DNA of 9,995 nucleotides. Origin: Halanaerobium sp. (lineage in GTDB: Bacteria > Bacillota > Halanaerobiia > Halanaerobiales > Halanaerobiaceae). Positions 7,681-9,995 of the stretch are shown here, one piece after another; position 1 is the stretch's first letter; each line of letters begins with the position of its first letter. The notes beneath the pieces were generated by a model, which ran no database searches, was not told the DNA's origin, and saw only the letters and a list, made by a program, of their open reading frames with translations. The position numbers were made by a program, and so were the translations under genes. The stretch spans positions 1 through 9,995 of the forward strand of contig QBLP01000142.1 of NCBI GenBank assembly GCA_003070825.1. The letters run 5' to 3'.

Positions 7681-8613
7681 TTAAATCTTCTCAGCTACTC
7701 TCATTTTCGCACTGCGTGAACGTGGATTTGCTTCTTTTTCAGTTTTAGAAGCCTGAACCGGACTTCTGGTTATAACTTTTACTTCCGCTTTTTTGTCACA
7801 AACACAGATTGGAAAATCAGGTGGACAGGTACAGTCATTTGCCAGATCTCTAAATTTGTGTTTTACTATTCGGTCTTCCAGGGAATGAAAAGTAATTATT
7901 ACCAATCTACCACCTGGGTTTAAATAAGAAACTGCCTTATCAATTAAATTTTTTAACTGTTCTAACTCATTATTAGTTTCAATTCTTAAAGCCTGAAAAG
8001 TTCTGCGGGCAGGGTGTCCACCACTTCTCCTGACAGCCTTTGGAATAGCAGCTTTAATAACTTCCACAAGATCAGCGGTAGTATTAATTTCATTTTCTTT
8101 CCTCATTTTTACAATAAATTCTGCTATTCTGGCAGCCCAATTTTCTTCTCCATATTCCGAAATTATTTTTTCTAACTGCTCTTTAGAATAATTATTCACA
8201 ATATCTTTTGCCGTTAATTTCTGCTCCGGGTTCATTCTCATATCAAGTGGACCATCCTTTTGATAACTAAACCCGCGCTCCGGATTATCCAGCTGAGGAG
8301 AAGAAACTCCTAAATCAAAAAGCATCCCGTCAACAGCTTCAATCCCCAGTTTGGCAAAAACCCGATCAAAATCTTGAAAATTAGAATGTTCTAAAACAAG
8401 TCTCTTTTCATTTGGAAATTTATCTCTGACCGCTTTAATAGCAGCAGTATCTCGATCAACTGCTATTAATTTTCCCTGTTCAGAAAGATTTTTCAAAATT
8501 TCTGAACTGTGGCCGGCTCTACCCAGAGTCCCATCCAGGTAAATCCCCTCTTCTTTTATTTTTAAATATTCAACTGCTTCGTTTAACAATACTGCCTGAT
8601 GTTCAAAATCCAT
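7681..8613 (-). CDS. rsmH: 16S rRNA (cytosine(1402)-N(4))-methyltransferase
   Basis: RsmH (formerly MraW) methylates N4 of C1402 in 16S rRNA, in the ribosomal P site, using S-adenosylmethionine. The 310-residue product is full length. It opens with the typical H-Q-A-V-L-L-N-E-A (5-13). It has the SAM-binding motif DGTLGRAGHS (27-36), acidic DRD (53-55) and the family signature FDLGVSSPQLD (99-109), followed by RGFSY and GPLDMRM. Further sites are RRTFQALRI (203-211), TFHSLEDRIVK (241-251) and the cysteine-rich CTCPPDFPICVC (261-272) before the basic C terminus. The ATG at 8613 follows AAAGGAT, 11 bp after mraZ. An rRNA modifier beside mraZ is the standard head of dcw operons. Confidence 0.98.
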   Translation of the reverse strand: MDFEHQAVLLNEAVEYLKIKEEGIYLDGTLGRAGHSSEILKNLSEQGKLIAVDRDTAAIKAVRDKFPNEKRLVLEHSNFQDFDRVFAKLGIEAVDGMLFDLGVSSPQLDNPERGFSYQKDGPLDMRMNPEQKLTAKDIVNNYSKEQLEKIISEYGEENWAARIAEFIVKMRKENEINTTADLVEVIKAAIPKAVRRSGGHPARRTFQALRIETNNELEQLKNLIDKAVSYLNPGGRLVIITFHSLEDRIVKHKFRDLANDCTCPPDFPICVCDKKAEVKVITRSPVQASKTEKEANPRSRSAKMRVAEKI

Positions 8614-8624
8614 ATTTATCCTTT

Positions 8625-9056
8625 CTAGATTCCAAGTTCTTCCATTGCGTCTGCAATGTCTTCATAAGAATCTTCTACATCATCCATGTAGCTGTCCCAT
8701 TTTTCTTTGGCCCAGAGTTCGATTCGATTTGCCAGACCAATTATCACAATTTCATGTTCAAAATCTGCATAGTCTCTTAAATTTATTGGAAGGGAAACTC
8801 TTCCCTGTTTATCTAATTCACATTCGTTGGCTCCTGAAAAGAAAAAGCGGACAAAATTACGGGCGTTTTTACTGGTCATCGGGAGGGAAGTTAATTTTTT
8901 TTCTAATTCTTTCCACTCATCCATTGGATATAAAAATAAACAGTTATCAAGTCCTCTGGTGATGACAAACTGCTCACTCAGGTCATCTCTGAGCTTAGAA
9001 GGAATAATTAAACGTCCTTTTTTATCCATATTGTGAGTGTATTCTCCCATAAACAT
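8625..9056 (-). CDS. mraZ: Transcriptional regulator MraZ
   Basis: MraZ is a DNA-binding protein of the AbrB/MazE-like swapped-hairpin fold that forms ring-shaped oligomers and controls its own dcw operon. The product from the ATG at 9056 is 143 residues (MFMGEYTHN...), exactly the usual length, with the two diagnostic DxxxR motifs DKKGR (11-15) and DKQGR (82-86) and the central RFFFSGANECEL. The C terminus is acidic. The open frame can be extended to a GTG at 9101, but those 15 codons are encoded by the MraZ boxes themselves, so I reject that start. The ATG has no good Shine-Dalgarno sequence, only the GTGG-rich box DNA. It is the first gene of the cluster. Confidence 0.96.
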   Translation of the reverse strand: MFMGEYTHNMDKKGRLIIPSKLRDDLSEQFVITRGLDNCLFLYPMDEWKELEKKLTSLPMTSKNARNFVRFFFSGANECELDKQGRVSLPINLRDYADFEHEIVIIGLANRIELWAKEKWDSYMDDVEDSYEDIADAMEELGI

Positions 9057-9060
9057 AATA

Positions 9061-9104
9061 CCACTTCCCACTTTCCACCCTTTTGCTCCACTTTCCACCA
9101 CTTA
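9061..9104 (-). promoter_or_regulatory. MraZ operator: four tandem MraZ boxes at 10-bp period
   Basis: On the minus strand four heptamers recur at exactly 10-bp steps: TAAGTGG (9104-9098), AAAGTGG (9094-9088), AAAAGGG (9084-9078) and AAAGTGG (9074-9068). A fifth, out-of-register AAGTGG lies at 9066-9061. Known MraZ sites are short direct repeats with a GTGG core spaced about one helical turn (GTGGG-type in Escherichia coli, AAAGTG-type in mollicutes). The match in sequence, period and place directly before mraZ makes autoregulation of the operon very likely. The third box has G in place of T in the core. Confidence 0.85.
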
Positions 9105-9115
9105 ATAAATTTATT

Positions 9116-9148
9116 CTACATCGAAGAGAAAACTCCTTTATATTTCTC
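9116..9148 (-). other. Leader hairpin with AAAGGAG in its loop, followed by ATG-TAG
   Basis: On the minus strand GAGAAA (9148-9143) can pair with TTTCTC (9131-9126), giving a 6-bp stem and an 11-base loop that exposes AAAGGAG (9139-9133). Eleven bases after this Shine-Dalgarno-like motif is ATG (9121-9119), followed at once by TAG (9118-9116), a start-stop pair. It would lie in the mraZ leader if the upstream -10 is used. The stem is AU-rich and weak, and a role is speculative. Confidence 0.25.
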
Positions 9149-9155
9149 AAAAAAA

Positions 9156-9161
9156 ATTATA
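9156..9161 (-). promoter_or_regulatory. Possible -10 box of the mraZ/dcw promoter
   Basis: A perfect TATAAT lies on the minus strand between the dinB terminator and the MraZ boxes, which would give a leader of about 90 bases before the mraZ ATG. No convincing -35 TTGACA sits 16-18 bases upstream (best is an AT-rich ATTATT/TTATTT). In AT-rich DNA a TATAAT can occur by chance. Position is the main support. Confidence 0.35.
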
Positions 9162-9197
9162 AATTTTTACCATTTGAAAATAATTACTGATAAAATA

Positions 9198-9221
9198 GAA
9201 AAAACCCACCAAATGGTGGGT
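9198..9221 (-). terminator. Rho-independent terminator of dinB
   Basis: Immediately after the dinB stop, the minus strand reads ACCCACC (9221-9215), loop ATTT, GGTGGGT (9210-9204), then five more T residues (9203-9199). This is a perfect 7-bp GC-rich stem with a U tract. It should separate dinB transcription from the dcw operon. The plus strand lacks a U tract, so it works only in the minus direction. Confidence 0.9.
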
Positions 9222-9223
9222 AA

Positions 9224-9995
9224 TTAATCATCATTATTTAAATAAAGTTTTCTAGCCCGCGAAATTTTATCAAACCCATATTTTCTCTTTAATTGATCAA
9301 TAGTTTGGTCAAGCTGATCCCCATTTTCATCTGTAAATAAATTTAGCTGTTCCTGACCCTCCTGGCATAAATTTGAAACTCCCAAACCAAGTAAGCGAAG
9401 AGGCTTAGTTAATAAATCATTTTGCATTAATAATTCTTTTGCTCGCTGATAAATTTCTTCACTGCTGTTTATGGCAACTTTAAGAGATTGCTGCCTGCTG
9501 TAAGTGCTGAAGTCTGAATATCTTACCTTGATAAACACAGTTGTACCCTTAAGTGAATTACTGTGGAGGCGAAAAGATACTTTTTCGCTCATTTTAAATA
9601 AATATGCAAAAAGCTTATCCTGATCACTTATATTATCAGCAAAAGTCTCTTCGTGGCTGACTGATTTAATTTCACTCCTACTTTTTACATCTCTGTTGTC
9701 TATACCCCGTGATAGAAAAAATAGCTTTACACCTGCTTTGCCATAATTATTTTTTAGTTCTTCTAGAGAATATGGCCATATATCACCTGCTTTGTAAATA
9801 TTTTTTTCGGCAAGTTTAGCAGCAAAAACATCACCCACTCCCCAGATTTTATCAATATCCAGGTGGCGCATAAAACTTTTAATATCTTTTTTTCTAATTA
9901 CTGTCAGTCCATCAGGCTTATCAAAGTCGGAAGCCAGTTTGGCTAAAAACTTGTTAACAGATACACCAACAGAAATTGTTAGATCTGTTTTCTTT
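9224..9995 (-). CDS. dinB: Y-family DNA polymerase (DNA polymerase IV type), C-terminal part
   Basis: DinB-type polymerases carry out error-prone translesion synthesis. The open frame enters from the right edge without a start and gives 256 residues. It begins KKTDLTISVGVSVNKFLAKL and goes on ASDFDKPDGLTVI, the conserved end of the palm domain. The thumb's helix-hairpin-helix follows (DKIWGVGDVFAAKL). Next come the KSVSHEETF segment and the little-finger domain with its IKVRYSDFSTYSRQ strand. The EQLNLF stretch near the end is a beta-clamp-binding motif of the QLxLF type, followed by a tail (KRKYGFDKISRARKL) common in DinB. The catalytic acidic residues of the N terminus lie outside the window. 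The terminator after the stop suggests a unit separate from the dcw operon. Codon use and composition look like the neighbours. Confidence 0.93.
   Translation of the reverse strand, partial: KKTDLTISVGVSVNKFLAKLASDFDKPDGLTVIRKKDIKSFMRHLDIDKIWGVGDVFAAKLAEKNIYKAGDIWPYSLEELKNNYGKAGVKLFFLSRGIDNRDVKSRSEIKSVSHEETFADNISDQDKLFAYLFKMSEKVSFRLHSNSLKGTTVFIKVRYSDFSTYSRQQSLKVAINSSEEIYQRAKELLMQNDLLTKPLRLLGLGVSNLCQEGQEQLNLFTDENGDQLDQTIDQLKRKYGFDKISRARKLYLNNDD

Noticed and set aside
9057..9101. Upstream GTG start for mraZ, adding 15 residues
   Set aside because: The added residues are encoded by the tandem MraZ boxes, while the ATG at 9056 gives the standard 143-residue protein.
9143..9150. TTGAGA as a -35 box for the mraZ promoter
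   Set aside because: The nearest downstream -10-like hexamer (TAGAAT at about 9118) is about 26 bases away, too far for a normal promoter, and nothing suitable lies at 16-18 bases.
8645..9227. Three overlapping plus-strand open frames across mraZ and its leader
   Set aside because: They are antisense to conserved MraZ and to its operator, with no family resemblance.
1..9995. CRISPR arrays, tRNA/rRNA genes, insertion sequences or phage genes
   Set aside because: No spaced repeats, inverted terminal repeats, transposase/integrase motifs or RNA gene signatures were seen; the window is filled by dcw genes and dinB.

Overview
The window holds most of a division and cell wall (dcw) gene cluster, all read on the minus strand (right to left). 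It comes from a low-GC, Gram-positive-type bacterium. Evidence for that is the AT-rich sequence, strong AGGAGG-type ribosome binding sites, a PASTA-bearing class B penicillin-binding protein, a MurE of the meso-diaminopimelate type (DNPR motif), and an MraZ of exactly 143 residues as in Bacillus. The protein style fits an anaerobic clostridial or Halanaerobiales-like lineage, but that placement is an impression and not a search result.

Reading in the direction of transcription: the window opens inside a Y-family DNA polymerase (dinB; 9995-9224), which ends in a beta-clamp-binding motif and a rho-independent terminator (9221-9198). About 120 bp of regulatory DNA follows. It carries a possible -10 box, a small leader hairpin, and four MraZ boxes at an exact 10-bp period just before mraZ. 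The genes then run mraZ (transcriptional regulator), rsmH (16S rRNA methyltransferase), ftsL (divisome scaffold), an ftsI/spoVD-type transpeptidase, murE, murF, mraY, murD, and the first 32 codons of an ftsW/spoVE-type gene leaving at the left edge. Spacers are 0 to 37 bp, several stop codons lie in or beside the next gene's ribosome binding site, and no internal terminator is visible, so this looks like one operon.

The genes form one process. MurD, MurE and MurF add D-Glu, meso-DAP and D-Ala-D-Ala to UDP-MurNAc. MraY moves the product to the lipid carrier. FtsW and the class B PBP polymerise and cross-link septal wall, and FtsL positions them. MraZ probably sets the level of the whole operon by binding its own leader.

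The real surprise is murE. About 75-85 codons, including the ATP-binding GTNGKT-type P-loop, are absent, and the two remaining parts are in different frames, joined at a run of nine A residues. As written, this essential gene cannot make a working ligase. Either it is a true pseudogene backed by another murE, or the sequence or assembly is wrong there. I see no novel accessory system in the window. There is no gene-free stretch over 300 bases.
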